Shown here: piece after piece, positions 56,133-64,000 of the stretch
Layout of the letters: every line of letters begins with the position of its first letter
How positions within the stretch are numbered: position 1 is the stretch's first letter
Assembly (NCBI RefSeq): GCF_030813695.1
Contig: NZ_JAUSVA010000002.1
Span: 4,898,001 to 4,962,000 of the forward strand
Length of the DNA stretch: 64,000 nucleotides
Direction: 5' to 3'
From: Kitasatospora herbaricolor
Lineage (GTDB): Bacteria > Actinomycetota > Actinomycetes > Streptomycetales > Streptomycetaceae
Program-made: the position numbers and the translations under genes
The notes under the pieces: model-generated
Told to the model about the DNA's origin: nothing
What the model saw: the letters and a program-made list of their open reading frames with translations, nothing else
The model's database searches: none

Positions 56133-57293
56133 TCAGTTGTCCCGCGCGCCCGGCAGCAGGATCGTGCGCAGCGAGCTGATCTCCCGCATCCGCTTCTCCG
56201 CGAGGCGGTCCGCGGCGACGGCCGGCGGGACGCCGTCGGCGGTGGCCCGGGTGAAGATCTCCAGGGTGGTGTCGAAGATCTTCGTGGCCTTGTTCTTGGC
56301 CCGCTCGAAGTTGAAGCCCTGGATCTCGTCGGCGACCTGGATCACGCCGCCGGAGTTCACCAGGTAGTCGGGCGCGTAGAGGATGCCGCGGTCGGCGAGG
56401 TCCTTCTCGACGCCCGGGTGGGCCAGCTGGTTGTTGGCCGCGCCGCAGACCAGCGAGGTGCCGGCGGCGCCGAGCGCGCCCACCGTGTGGTCGTCCAGGG
56501 CGCCGCCCAGCGCGCAGGGGGCGTAGACGTCCAGCGCGGCCGCCAGCAGCGCCGCGGTGTCGGCGACCACCTCGACGTCCGGGTGGGCGGCCCGGACGCG
56601 GTTCACGGCCGCCTCGGAGACGTCGGTGACGACCACGTGGGCGCCGTCCGCGACCAGGTGGCCGACCAGGTAGTGGCCGACCTTGCCGACGCCGGAGACG
56701 CCGACCCGGCGGCCGCGCAGCGTCGGCTGGCCCCAGCGGGCCTGGGCGGAGGCGCGCATGCCCTGGAAGACGCCGAAGGCGGTCAGGATGGAGGAGTCGC
56801 CGGCGCCGCCCTGCTCGGGCGAGCGGCCCGTCACGAAGGTGGTCTCGCGGGCGATCACGTCCATGTCCTGGACGTAGGTGCCCACGTCGCACGCGGTGAC
56901 GTAGCGCCCGCGCAGGGACTCCACGAACCGGCCGTAGGCGCGGAGCATCGCCTCGTTCTTGTCCTTGCCCGGGTCGCCGATGATGACGGCCTTGCCGCCG
57001 CCCAGGTCGAGCCCGGCCAGGGCGTTCTTGTAGCTCATGCCGCGGGAGAGGCGCAGCGCGTCCTCCAGCGCCTCCTCCTCCGTCGGGTACGGGAAGAAGC
57101 GGGTGCCGCCGAGGGCCGGGCCCAGGGCGGTGGAGTGGATGGCGATGATCGCCTTGAGTCCGGAGCTGCGGTCGTGGCAGAGCACGACCTGCTCGTGGCC
57201 GTCGCCGGGGGCGCCGTCCTGCTCGGTGCGGAAGATCCTGCTGAGCACGCCGGGTGCGGGGTGCGTCGCGGATGCGGTCTGTACGTCGGTCAC
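56133..57293 (-). CDS. vdh: valine/leucine dehydrogenase
   Basis: A 386-residue NAD-dependent Glu/Leu/Phe/Val dehydrogenase. The substrate-side lysine is in AGLDLGGGKAVIIGD, catalytic Asp in TACDVGTYVQDMD, and the dinucleotide fold is GVSGVGKVGHYLVGHL; GAANNQLAHPGVEKDL and VNSGGVIQVADE are family blocks. It oxidatively deaminates valine (and leucine/isoleucine), feeding branched acyl precursors to fatty-acid and polyketide synthesis; in Streptomyces it is repressed by ammonia and glucose. Start GTG at 57293. Divergent from the next gene, as in S. coelicolor. Confidence 0.93.
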   Translation of the reverse strand: MTDVQTASATHPAPGVLSRIFRTEQDGAPGDGHEQVVLCHDRSSGLKAIIAIHSTALGPALGGTRFFPYPTEEEALEDALRLSRGMSYKNALAGLDLGGGKAVIIGDPGKDKNEAMLRAYGRFVESLRGRYVTACDVGTYVQDMDVIARETTFVTGRSPEQGGAGDSSILTAFGVFQGMRASAQARWGQPTLRGRRVGVSGVGKVGHYLVGHLVADGAHVVVTDVSEAAVNRVRAAHPDVEVVADTAALLAAALDVYAPCALGGALDDHTVGALGAAGTSLVCGAANNQLAHPGVEKDLADRGILYAPDYLVNSGGVIQVADEIQGFNFERAKNKATKIFDTTLEIFTRATADGVPPAVAADRLAEKRMREISSLRTILLPGARDN

Positions 57294-57512
57294 TGTGGTG
57301 ACTCCAGTATCCGAGGCCCGCTGCTGTGGTGCGGGCGCCTAGGGCGAAGCGTAGTCCGAGGGGGCCCGCCGATCTCCCCCTCGGCGGGACCCGGCCCGGG
57401 TTGTCCAGAGCGGGTGGGGCCGCCGGCGGCGGGCGGCGCGGGGCGGGCCGGGCCACGCCGTCCCCGTGCGCACCCTCCCGGCCTGTGGGTGGTGCGTGCG
57501 ACGATGCAGAGC

Positions 57513-58412
57513 GTGACCGCCGTGCGCACCTCCGTGCTCCCGCCCTACGCCGCCCACCTGCGGGTCTACGAGCCGCTGGCCGCCTTCCCCGAGCCCGACC
57601 GGGCGCACTGGCAGGCGTACGCCTCGGCGCACGGCCCGGACGCCGGCGCGGTGGAGCAACCGGTCGCGCGGGCGGCGCTGGAGGAGCAGCGGACGGCGCT
57701 CGCCGACCTGGTGGGGCGTACGCCGCGCGCGCTGCCCGAGCGGGAGAGCGGGCGGGCCTTCGTGCGGGCCGTGGACGGCGTCACCTACGTCTGCCCGTGG
57801 GCCACCCGGCTGCGCAGCTGGCAGGCCCTGGACGAGCTCCGGGAGAGCGCCCCGGTGGCGCTGCTGGACACCGCGCTGCCGCCGGCCACCCGGGCCGCGG
57901 CGGAGGCGGACCGGGAGCGCTGGCGGGCCGGGCATCCGGACGCCCGGCCGTGGATCATGACCAGCCGGTGGGAGGTGCCGGTGCGCTGGTTCCTGCCGTT
58001 CGGGGAGGAGGACCGCTGCTTCGTGCCGCCGGCCCCGGCCGGGCCGGGCGAGGGGGAAGAACCGGTGCCGGCCGCGCTGTTCTACCTGACGCCGATGGCA
58101 CAGGCCCGCCGTAGGGTGGCCAGGGCCTACCGGGCGCTGCGGACGGGGGTGGCGGAGGGGGAGCCCGCCCTGGGGGCGGAGCAGATCGGGCGGTGGCTGG
58201 AGGAGTTCCATCCGCGCTCGCTGGTGGAGCTGGACTACGGCGGCCTGGTGCACCTGCTCGGCCCGGAGCGGCTGGCCGAGGACCGCTCGGCGGGGGAGCT
58301 GGAGGAGGGCCTCACGGCGCTGCGGGCCGGTGACACGGCGGCGGCGGTGCGGGCCTACGAGACGGTGACGCTGCGGTGGCGGCGGGTGCTGGCGCTGCGC
58401 CAGTCCAACTGA
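57513..58412 (+). CDS. conserved hypothetical protein next to bldC
   Basis: A 299-residue protein without a clear domain match. It starts VTAVRTSVLPPYAAHLRVYEP and contains VDGVTYVCPWATRLRSWQALDEL, PWIMTSRWEVPVRWFLPFG and FYLTPMAQARRRVARAYRALR. It is soluble and Arg/Glu-rich. The product is conserved beside bldC and vdh in Streptomyces, which suggests core function. The GTG at 57513 lies seven bases after GACGAT, the leaderless pattern; an ATG at 57504 is an alternative. Downstream is a 640-base gap leading to bldC. Confidence 0.78.
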   Translation: MTAVRTSVLPPYAAHLRVYEPLAAFPEPDRAHWQAYASAHGPDAGAVEQPVARAALEEQRTALADLVGRTPRALPERESGRAFVRAVDGVTYVCPWATRLRSWQALDELRESAPVALLDTALPPATRAAAEADRERWRAGHPDARPWIMTSRWEVPVRWFLPFGEEDRCFVPPAPAGPGEGEEPVPAALFYLTPMAQARRRVARAYRALRTGVAEGEPALGAEQIGRWLEEFHPRSLVELDYGGLVHLLGPERLAEDRSAGELEEGLTALRAGDTAAAVRAYETVTLRWRRVLALRQSN

Positions 58413-59054
58413 GGGGCCTGGCGGAGGGCGGGCGGGCGCCGGGCGGGGGCACGGCGGCGCAGGGCGGACCGATGGAGCCGGACCCAGGGGGCCGGACCGA
58501 GGGGCGGGGAAGGGGGCGGCATGGCAGGCCCGGGGGCGGTTGAGCCGACGTCAGGGCAGGTGGGGGCGAGTGCCGGTGGCGGCGGTCGGACCTGGTGGGG
58601 GCCTTGGGCCCGGCGGTCGTGACCTAGGTCCCGGTTCGGGTCAATACCTGTCGAACGTGACACTACTCACCGTTGACGTGAACTTACCCCTATGTGTAAA
58701 AATGGGACAACCAGCCCACCTCCACACGAGCATGCCCACTTTTGGGTGGTTCTGGAGTTGATGCGTGCTTTGTAGGGAATAAGCGGGTCTGGCCCCATCA
58801 TCACCGATTGTCACGAAATTGTGACTGTCCGTTATGGGATAGTCCATCGCCATCCGTCGCTCTTGGCCCCTGTAGGGGTCAATTTTGCCGGTATGGCCGA
58901 TGGGGCTGGACGGATGGTGTAGTTGTAGACACCAGGACAAGCCGTTCGTCCTATAACCGACTCGGCCTGTGTATGTCATTTCGGGCATCGCGGGCCAAGG
59001 TGCAGAATTTGAAGGATAGAACCGCCCTGGTTCGGTTCTCCGAGGAGGCCGCTC
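58413..59054 (+). promoter_or_regulatory. long bldC upstream region
   Basis: No gene is seen. 58413-58620 is purine-rich GC sequence. From 58640 to 58990 the DNA is strikingly AT-rich for this genome. Elements: inverted repeat GTCAC-N6-GTGAC (58810-58825), AATT motifs (58817, 58881, 59006), CCCC-TGTA-GGGG (near 58867-58878), and TATAAC at 58952-58957 as a possible -10. BldC binds AT-rich direct repeats and controls its own gene, so some of these may be its sites. Confidence 0.5.
59018..59039 (+). other. small hairpin in the bldC leader
   Basis: AGAACCG (59018-59024) can pair with CGGTTCT (59033-59039) just ahead of the GAGGAGG ribosome-binding site at 59042. It could affect translation or be part of an operator. 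Confidence 0.35.
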
Positions 59055-59261
59055 ATGACCGCTCGTACCCCTGATGCTGAGCCTCTGCTGACGCCGGCAG
59101 AGGTAGCCACCATGTTCCGCGTGGACCCGAAGACGGTGACGCGTTGGGCCAAGGCAGGCAAGCTCACGTCCATTCGCACGCTCGGCGGTCACCGCCGGTA
59201 CCGTGAGGCGGAGGTGCGCGCCCTGCTGGCCGGTATTCCGGCTCAGCGCACCGAGGCCTGA
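59055..59261 (+). CDS. bldC: BldC developmental regulator
   Basis: A 68-residue MerR-like DNA-binding protein, one winged helix-turn-helix only: LLTPAEVATMFRVDPKTVTRWAKAGKLTSIRTLGGHRRYREAEV. BldC binds head-to-tail along AT-rich direct repeats as a monomer array and holds back early sporulation in Streptomyces; bldC mutants misregulate development. The sequence looks identical in type to the known protein, with family length. GAGGAGG lies six bases before the ATG. It has a long AT-rich leader upstream and a strong terminator downstream. Confidence 0.97.
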   Translation: MTARTPDAEPLLTPAEVATMFRVDPKTVTRWAKAGKLTSIRTLGGHRRYREAEVRALLAGIPAQRTEA

Positions 59262-59283
59262 CAGCGCCAGACGCACTTTTAGT

Positions 59284-59335
59284 CCGAAGGGACCGTTCAC
59301 CAGACTCCGCCGGGTCTGGGAGACGGTCCCTTCGG
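59284..59335 (+). terminator. terminator of bldC
   Basis: A 13-bp perfect outer stem (59284-59296 with 59323-59335) and an inner CCAGAC/GTCTGG stem (59300-59305, 59314-59319), 23 bases after the stop. Confidence 0.75.
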
Positions 59336-59432
59336 CGTTGGCCGAAGATGGAATCGGCCACCCGGAATGCTTTCTTCCGGGTAACGATCGGATATCCGTG
59401 GGACGGGGGGGATTCCCGGTCAATGGGTGTGC

Positions 59433-59450
59433 AATTTTACATATTAAATT
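59433..59450. other. short AT-rich island between bldC and tRNA-Asp
   Basis: AATTTTACATATTAAATT is almost pure A/T in very GC-rich DNA, with partial symmetry. It lies in a 490-base gene-free gap (59262-59752). It could bind Lsr2, BldC or another AT-preferring protein, or be a promoter. Nothing else stands out in the gap apart from the two terminators. Confidence 0.4.
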
Positions 59451-59709
59451 AGTGGCGTCCCGAGGGGGGTCATCGGTGTCCGGTCTCAGGAAAACCCGAG
59501 TGACGACCGTCACACTTGCCCGGCTTGTGGTCTAGACCTGGACTGGGGTAGACCGCTTCCCGGGCGGCCGGGCCCGTCCGGCGGGCCGGAACGGCTCCCG
59601 TGGGCCCGCCCGCACCCGCGGCCGGCCGACCGCGCCCCGGGGGCCAAGGGCCGGTCCGGCAGTCGCCCGGGCGGCCCGACGGCGACCCGCGCTGACCGCA
59701 CGTCAAACG

Positions 59710-59745
59710 CAAGAGGCCCGGAACCTCGCGGTTCCGGGCCTCTTG
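59710..59745 (-). terminator. terminator of tRNA-Asp
   Basis: A 16-bp perfect stem (59710-59725 with 59730-59745) with a TCGC loop begins eight bases downstream of the tRNA 3' end. Confidence 0.72.
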
Positions 59746-59752
59746 CCTGCTG

Positions 59753-59826
59753 CGATCCTGACGGGACTTGAACCCGCGACCTCCACCTTGACAGGGTGGC
59801 GAGCTAACCAACTGCTCCACAGGACC
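59753..59826 (-). tRNA. tRNA-Asp (GTC)
   Basis: The 74-base minus-strand transcript folds as a standard cloverleaf: acceptor GGTCCTG with CAGGATC, D-loop AGCAGTTGGTTAGCT, anticodon stem CCACC/GGTGG around CTGTCAA (anticodon GTC), T-arm GCGGG-TTCAAGT-CCCGT and discriminator G. The CCA end is not encoded. It reads Asp codons and stands alone between bldC and hrpA. Confidence 0.97.
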
Positions 59827-59887
59827 AGATTTTCACTCTGTCGTCCGCCCGCTTGCGCTGCGAACAAGACAGATCGTACTGCATGGT

Positions 59888-59920
59888 GGGCCCCCAGGTC
59901 GAACCGGCTCCCGGGGGCCC
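59888..59920 (-). terminator. terminator of hrpA
   Basis: GGGCCCCC and GGGGGCCC arms (59888-59895 with 59913-59920) lie just past the hrpA stop. Confidence 0.55.
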
Positions 59921-59928
59921 CTCCCAGC

Positions 59929-62900
59929 TCACAGCGCCGCGTGCGCCGCCTCCATCGCCTTCATGATCCGCTTCTCCGACACCGGCGTCGGCGTGCCCAG
60001 CGACTGGGCGAAGAAACTGACCCGCAGCTCCTCGATCATCCAGCGGATCTGCCGGACCTCCGGGGTGGGCCGGCGCCCGGCCGGCACCGCCGCCAGCAGC
60101 TCGCCGTAGGCCCGCTGCACCTGCTGCACCTTCAGCAGCTGCTGGGCGTCCCGCTGCGGGTGGTTGGGCAGCGCCTCCAGCCGGCGGTCCACCGCCAGCA
60201 GGTAGCGCTTCAGGTCGCCCAGCCGGCGCCAGCCGGTGTCGGTGACGAAGCCGGGGTGCACCAGCGAGGCCAGGTGCAGCCTGATGTCGTTCACCGCCGT
60301 CAGCAGCACCGGGCTGCTCACCGTCTTCAGCCGGGTCGAGGCCTTGTGGAAGGCGATCAGCGCCGTCGCGGTCTTCAGCGTGGTGTCCGCCGAGACCTCG
60401 TAGAGGTCGGCCCGCACCTTGTCGAAGAGCTTGCCGAAGGCCGCCTCGTCCCAGGCCGGGCCGCCGGCCGCCTCCATCAGGCGGTCGGTGGCGCAGGCCA
60501 CGATGTCCTCGAACAGCGCCGGGACCGACCCGTGCGGGTTGTGCGAGAGCGCCAGCTTGGCCTGGTTGCCGAGGCGGCCCTGGATCGACTTGGCGGGGGA
60601 GTTGGTGGTGAGCATCAGCAGCCGCCGGGTACCGGCCCACATGGCCGTCTCCTGTGCCTCGGCGGTGTCGAAGAGCTTCACCCCGGCCGAGGCGCCCTCG
60701 TCCACCAGCGCCGGGTAGGCCCGCAGCGAATGGCCGCGCGAGCGCTGCTCGAAGGTCCGCTGCAGCACCGGGAGCGAGGCCGGCCAGGCGGTCAGCCCGC
60801 TCTGCTCGATGCCCTGCCCGGAGGCGGCCGAGGAGAGCGTCTCCTTCAGCTTGGGCTTCAGCTTCAGCCGCAGCTCCTCCAGGTCCTTGGACTCCGCCAG
60901 CTTCCGCTTGCCGTCCACCACCCGGAAGGTGACCTTGAGGTGCTCGGGCACCCGCTCGTCGTCCCAGGCCTCAGGCGGGATGGTGACGGCCGTCAGACGG
61001 CGCAGGATGTGCTCCAGCGAGGGCAGCAGCGGCTCGGCGGACCCGAAGGTCCCGGCCGCCTGGCGCTCCCTCACCTGGCGCAGCGCGGCCCGGGCGAAGT
61101 CCGGGGCCGGCACGAAGTTGCGGCGCAGCGCCTTGGGCAGCGCCCGGATGTAGGCGGTGACCAACTCCTCGCGCAGGCCGGGGATCTGCCAGTCGAAGCC
61201 CTCGGAGGTGACCTGGTTGAGCACCGGCAGCGGAATGTGCACCGTCACGCCGTCGGCGTCGCTGCCCGGCTCGAACTGGTAGGTCAGCTTGAAGCGCAGC
61301 TTGCCCTGCTGCCAGTAGTCCGGGTAGTCCTCCTCGGTGATCCCGCCCGCCGAGTCGTTGATCAGCATCGACTTCTCGAAGTTGAGCAGGTCGGGCTGGT
61401 CGTGCCGGGTCTTCTTCCACCAGGAGTCGAAGTGCCGGGTGGAGACGACGTCCTCGGGCAGCCGGGCGTCGTAGAAGTCGAACAGGGTCTGGTCGTCGAC
61501 CATGATGTCGCGGCGGCGGGCCCGGTTCTCCAGCTCCTCGACCTCGCCGAGCATCTTGCGGTTGGCCGCGAAGAAGCCGTGGTGGGTCTCCCAGTCGCCC
61601 TCGACCAGCGCGTTGCGGATGAACAGCTCGCGGCAGAGCTCCGGGTCGATCCGGCCGTAGTTGACCTTGCGCTGGGCCACCACAGGCATCCCGTAGAGGG
61701 TCACCTTCTCGAAGGCCAGCACCGCGCCGGCCTTCTTCTCCCAGTGCGGTTCGCTGTAGCTGCGCTTGATCAGGTGGCCCGCCAGCGGCTCCACCCACTC
61801 CGGTTCGATCTTGGCGTTGATCCGGGCCCACAGCCGGGAGGTCTCCACCAGCTCGGCCGACATCACCCAGCGCGGCGGCTTCTTGAACAGGCCGGACCCG
61901 GGGAAGACCGCGAACCGGGCACCGCGGGCGCCGCCGTACTCGCGCTTCTCCACGTCGTACAGGCCGATGTGCGAAAGCAGGCCGGCCAGCAGCGACTGGT
62001 GGATCCGGTCCGCGTCCGGCTCGGCGTCCGGATGGGGCTCCTCGATGGTCACCCCGAGCTGCTTGGCGACCGTGCGCAGCTGGGAGTAGATGTCCTGCCA
62101 CTCCCGTATCCGGAGGTAGTTCAGGAACTCGGCCTTGCACATCCGGCGGAAGGCCGAGGAGGAGAGCTCCTTCTGCTGCTCCCTGACGTAGCGCCACATC
62201 GCCAGGAACGCCAGGAAGTCGGACGTCTCGGAGTTGAAGCGGCGGTGCCGTTCGTCGGCGGCCTGGCGCTTCTCGGTGGGGCGCTCGCGCGGGTCCTGGA
62301 TGGAGAGCGCGGCGGCGATCACCATCACGTCGCGGACGCAGCCGTTCTTGTCCGCCTCCAGCACCATCCGGGCCATCCGCGGGTCGACCGGCAGCTGCGC
62401 GAGCCGGCGGCCGAGCGGGGTGAGGCGCTTGCGCGGGTCCTTCTCGGCGGGGTCGAGGGCGCCCAGCTCGTGGAGCAGGTTGACGCCGTCCTTGATGTTG
62501 CGCGAGTCCGGCGGGTCCAGGAACGGGAAGGCCGCGATGTCGCCGAGGCCGGCCGCCGTCATCTGCAGGATGACCGAGGCCAGGTTGGTGCGCAGGATCT
62601 CGGCGTCGGTGAACTCGGGTCGGGAGAGGAAGTCCTCCTCCGAGTACAGGCGGATGCAGATGCCGTCGGAGGTACGGCCGCAGCGGCCCTTGCGCTGGTT
62701 GGCACTGGCCTGGCTGACCGCCTCGATCGGCAGCCGCTGGACCTTGGTGCGGTGGCTGTAGCGGGAGATCCTCGCGGTGCCCGGGTCGATCACGTACTTG
62801 ATGCCGGGGACGGTCAGCGAGGTCTCGGCGACGTTGGTGGCCAGCACGATCCGGCGGCTGCCGGAGCGCTGGAACACCCGGTGCTGCTCGGCCGAGGAGA

Positions 62901-63972
62901 GCCGGGCGTAGAGCGGCAGGACCTCGGTGAACTTCAGGTCGAGCTTGTTGAGGGCGTCCGCGGTGTCGCGGATCTCCCGTTCGCCGGAGAGGAAGACCAG
63001 GATGTCGCCCGGCCCCTCGGCCTGCAGCTCCTGGGCGGCCTCGCAGATCGCCTGGATCTGGTCGCGGTCGCGGTCCACGTCGCCGCGCTCGTCCTCGCCG
63101 TCCTCGTCGGCCTCGTCCAGGATCGGGCGGTAGCGGACCTCGACGGGGTAGGTGCGGCCGGAGACCTCGATGATCGGGGCGTCGCCGAAGTGGTTGGCGA
63201 AGCGCTCCGGGTCGATGGTCGCCGAGGTGATGACGACCTTGAGGTCGGGGCGGCGGGGGAGCAGCTGTTTGACGTACCCGAGGATGAAGTCGATGTTGAG
63301 GCTGCGCTCGTGCGCCTCGTCGATGATCAGGGTGTCGTACTGGCGCAGCTCGCGGTCGGTCTGGATCTCGGCGAGCAGGATGCCGTCCGTCATCAGCTTG
63401 ACCAGGGTGTCCGGGCCGACCTGGTCGGTGAAGCGGACCTTCCAGCCGACCGCCTCGCCGAGCGGGGTGCGCAGCTCCTCGGCGACCCGCTCGGCGACCG
63501 TGCGGGCGGCGATCCGGCGTGGCTGGGTGTGGGCGATCAGGCCCTTGACGCCGCGGCCCAGCTCCAGGCAGATCTTCGGGATCTGGGTGGTCTTCCCCGA
63601 GCCCGTCTCACCGGCCACGATCACTACCTGGTGGTCGCGGATCGCGGCGAGGATGTCGTCCTTCTTCTGGCTGACCGGCAGCTCGGCGGGGTACGTGATG
63701 CCGGGGACGGCGGCCCGGCGCTGCTCGACCCGCAGCTCGGCGCGGTCGATCTCGGCGGCGATCTCGGCGGCGGCCTTCTGCCGGGCCTCGGGCCCCCGGA
63801 TCCGGCGGGCGCCCTCCAACCGGCGGCCGATCCGCTGCTGGTCGCGCAGGGTCAGCTCGGGCAGGCGGGCGGCCAGCTCGCCGATGCCGGTACCCCGGCC
63901 GGGCCCCTTGCTGAGACCGCCCTCGGGGGCGTCGGCGGGGGCGTCGGCGGGCTGGGCTACGGGAGAACTCAC
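59929..63972 (-). CDS. hrpA: HrpA-type DEAH-box ATP-dependent RNA helicase
   Basis: About 1347 residues, the normal size for full-length HrpA. Motif I GETGSGKTTQIPK, motif II DEAH in IIDEAHERSLNIDFILGYVK, motif III SATID, motif VI QRKGRCGRTSDG. These are followed by the helicase-associated and OB-fold domains and a large C-terminal region (DUF3418) typical of bacterial HrpA. It unwinds RNA or RNP and affects mRNA processing and ribosome rescue. An ATG at 63981 abuts AGAGGG with no spacer; a GTG at 63972 gives proper spacing, so I prefer it, at a cost of three residues. Essentially complete within the window. Confidence 0.94.
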   Translation of the reverse strand: MSSPVAQPADAPADAPEGGLSKGPGRGTGIGELAARLPELTLRDQQRIGRRLEGARRIRGPEARQKAAAEIAAEIDRAELRVEQRRAAVPGITYPAELPVSQKKDDILAAIRDHQVVIVAGETGSGKTTQIPKICLELGRGVKGLIAHTQPRRIAARTVAERVAEELRTPLGEAVGWKVRFTDQVGPDTLVKLMTDGILLAEIQTDRELRQYDTLIIDEAHERSLNIDFILGYVKQLLPRRPDLKVVITSATIDPERFANHFGDAPIIEVSGRTYPVEVRYRPILDEADEDGEDERGDVDRDRDQIQAICEAAQELQAEGPGDILVFLSGEREIRDTADALNKLDLKFTEVLPLYARLSSAEQHRVFQRSGSRRIVLATNVAETSLTVPGIKYVIDPGTARISRYSHRTKVQRLPIEAVSQASANQRKGRCGRTSDGICIRLYSEEDFLSRPEFTDAEILRTNLASVILQMTAAGLGDIAAFPFLDPPDSRNIKDGVNLLHELGALDPAEKDPRKRLTPLGRRLAQLPVDPRMARMVLEADKNGCVRDVMVIAAALSIQDPRERPTEKRQAADERHRRFNSETSDFLAFLAMWRYVREQQKELSSSAFRRMCKAEFLNYLRIREWQDIYSQLRTVAKQLGVTIEEPHPDAEPDADRIHQSLLAGLLSHIGLYDVEKREYGGARGARFAVFPGSGLFKKPPRWVMSAELVETSRLWARINAKIEPEWVEPLAGHLIKRSYSEPHWEKKAGAVLAFEKVTLYGMPVVAQRKVNYGRIDPELCRELFIRNALVEGDWETHHGFFAANRKMLGEVEELENRARRRDIMVDDQTLFDFYDARLPEDVVSTRHFDSWWKKTRHDQPDLLNFEKSMLINDSAGGITEEDYPDYWQQGKLRFKLTYQFEPGSDADGVTVHIPLPVLNQVTSEGFDWQIPGLREELVTAYIRALPKALRRNFVPAPDFARAALRQVRERQAAGTFGSAEPLLPSLEHILRRLTAVTIPPEAWDDERVPEHLKVTFRVVDGKRKLAESKDLEELRLKLKPKLKETLSSAASGQGIEQSGLTAWPASLPVLQRTFEQRSRGHSLRAYPALVDEGASAGVKLFDTAEAQETAMWAGTRRLLMLTTNSPAKSIQGRLGNQAKLALSHNPHGSVPALFEDIVACATDRLMEAAGGPAWDEAAFGKLFDKVRADLYEVSADTTLKTATALIAFHKASTRLKTVSSPVLLTAVNDIRLHLASLVHPGFVTDTGWRRLGDLKRYLLAVDRRLEALPNHPQRDAQQLLKVQQVQRAYGELLAAVPAGRRPTPEVRQIRWMIEELRVSFFAQSLGTPTPVSEKRIMKAMEAAHAAL

Positions 63973-64000
63973 TGCGGGCATCCCTCTAGGTTCGCAAGGA

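Noticed and set aside
55799..56179. A possible gene on the plus strand between DUF3073 and valine dehydrogenase
   Set aside because: No ribosome-binding site, no family resemblance, and the frame runs into the 3' end of the dehydrogenase on the other strand.
1..64000. A specialised-metabolite gene cluster
   Set aside because: No polyketide synthase, NRPS, terpene synthase, lanthipeptide or siderophore enzymes were seen; the content is housekeeping and accessory regulation.

Overview
The window is chromosomal DNA of very high GC content with strong G/C bias at third codon positions and many GTG starts. bldC, a DUF3073 gene, valine dehydrogenase, a DtpA/Sco/ECuC copper locus and a perfect GTTTCACGTGAAAC parS site point to Streptomycetaceae (Streptomyces, Kitasatospora or a close relative). 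From memory, serS-pheA-dyp peroxidase-copper genes and purF-purM-DUF3073-vdh-bldC-hrpA follow the gene order of the Streptomyces coelicolor chromosome core not far from oriC. The parS site and a DnaA-box cluster fit that position. I see no biosynthetic cluster, prophage or insertion sequence; the only clear mobile-type gene is one solitary large serine recombinase.

Layout. 1-500: a VapC-like PIN toxin (cut by the window edge) with its antitoxin. 538-1425: an F420-type luciferase-like oxidoreductase. 1740-5739: an operon of four paralogous membrane-anchored proteins of unknown function. 5919-9573: two ABC-2 transporter ATPase/permease pairs. 9686-12781: a CynX-type MFS exporter with a FadR-type regulator, and a Spo0M-like protein. 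12863-17130: an LCP cell-wall ligase, a Cof-type HAD phosphatase and serS. 17131-18141: a kilobase without genes carrying a DnaA-box cluster. 18142-25707: pheA, then a copper-trafficking group (dye-decolourising peroxidase, CopC-CopD fusion, PCuAC chaperone, Sco, YcnI, membrane protein).

26015-38000: mixed metabolism and regulation: a RsbW-like ATPase, a LysR regulator, allantoicase, an amidase, a TetR regulator with alpha/beta hydrolase, DUF5302, a 37-residue membrane protein, a PP2C-like protein, pirin, an SseB-domain protein and a large acyl-CoA dehydrogenase. 38137-41833: a MacB-like exporter (permease, ATPase, adaptor with a peptidoglycan-binding domain). 42250-49844: M18 aminopeptidase, thioredoxin-NHL protein (carrying parS), the serine recombinase, two GNATs, a LURP-one-like protein and a DUF350 protein.

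49991-64000: a conserved core: purA, a diacylglycerol-kinase-like gene, purF, purM, DUF3073, valine dehydrogenase, a conserved hypothetical, bldC, tRNA-Asp and hrpA. purA, purF and purM act in purine synthesis but are separate units with hairpins between them. Several genes appear leaderless, with a -10-like hexamer six or seven bases before the start codon. Convergent genes are separated by long perfect hairpins without a U-tract.
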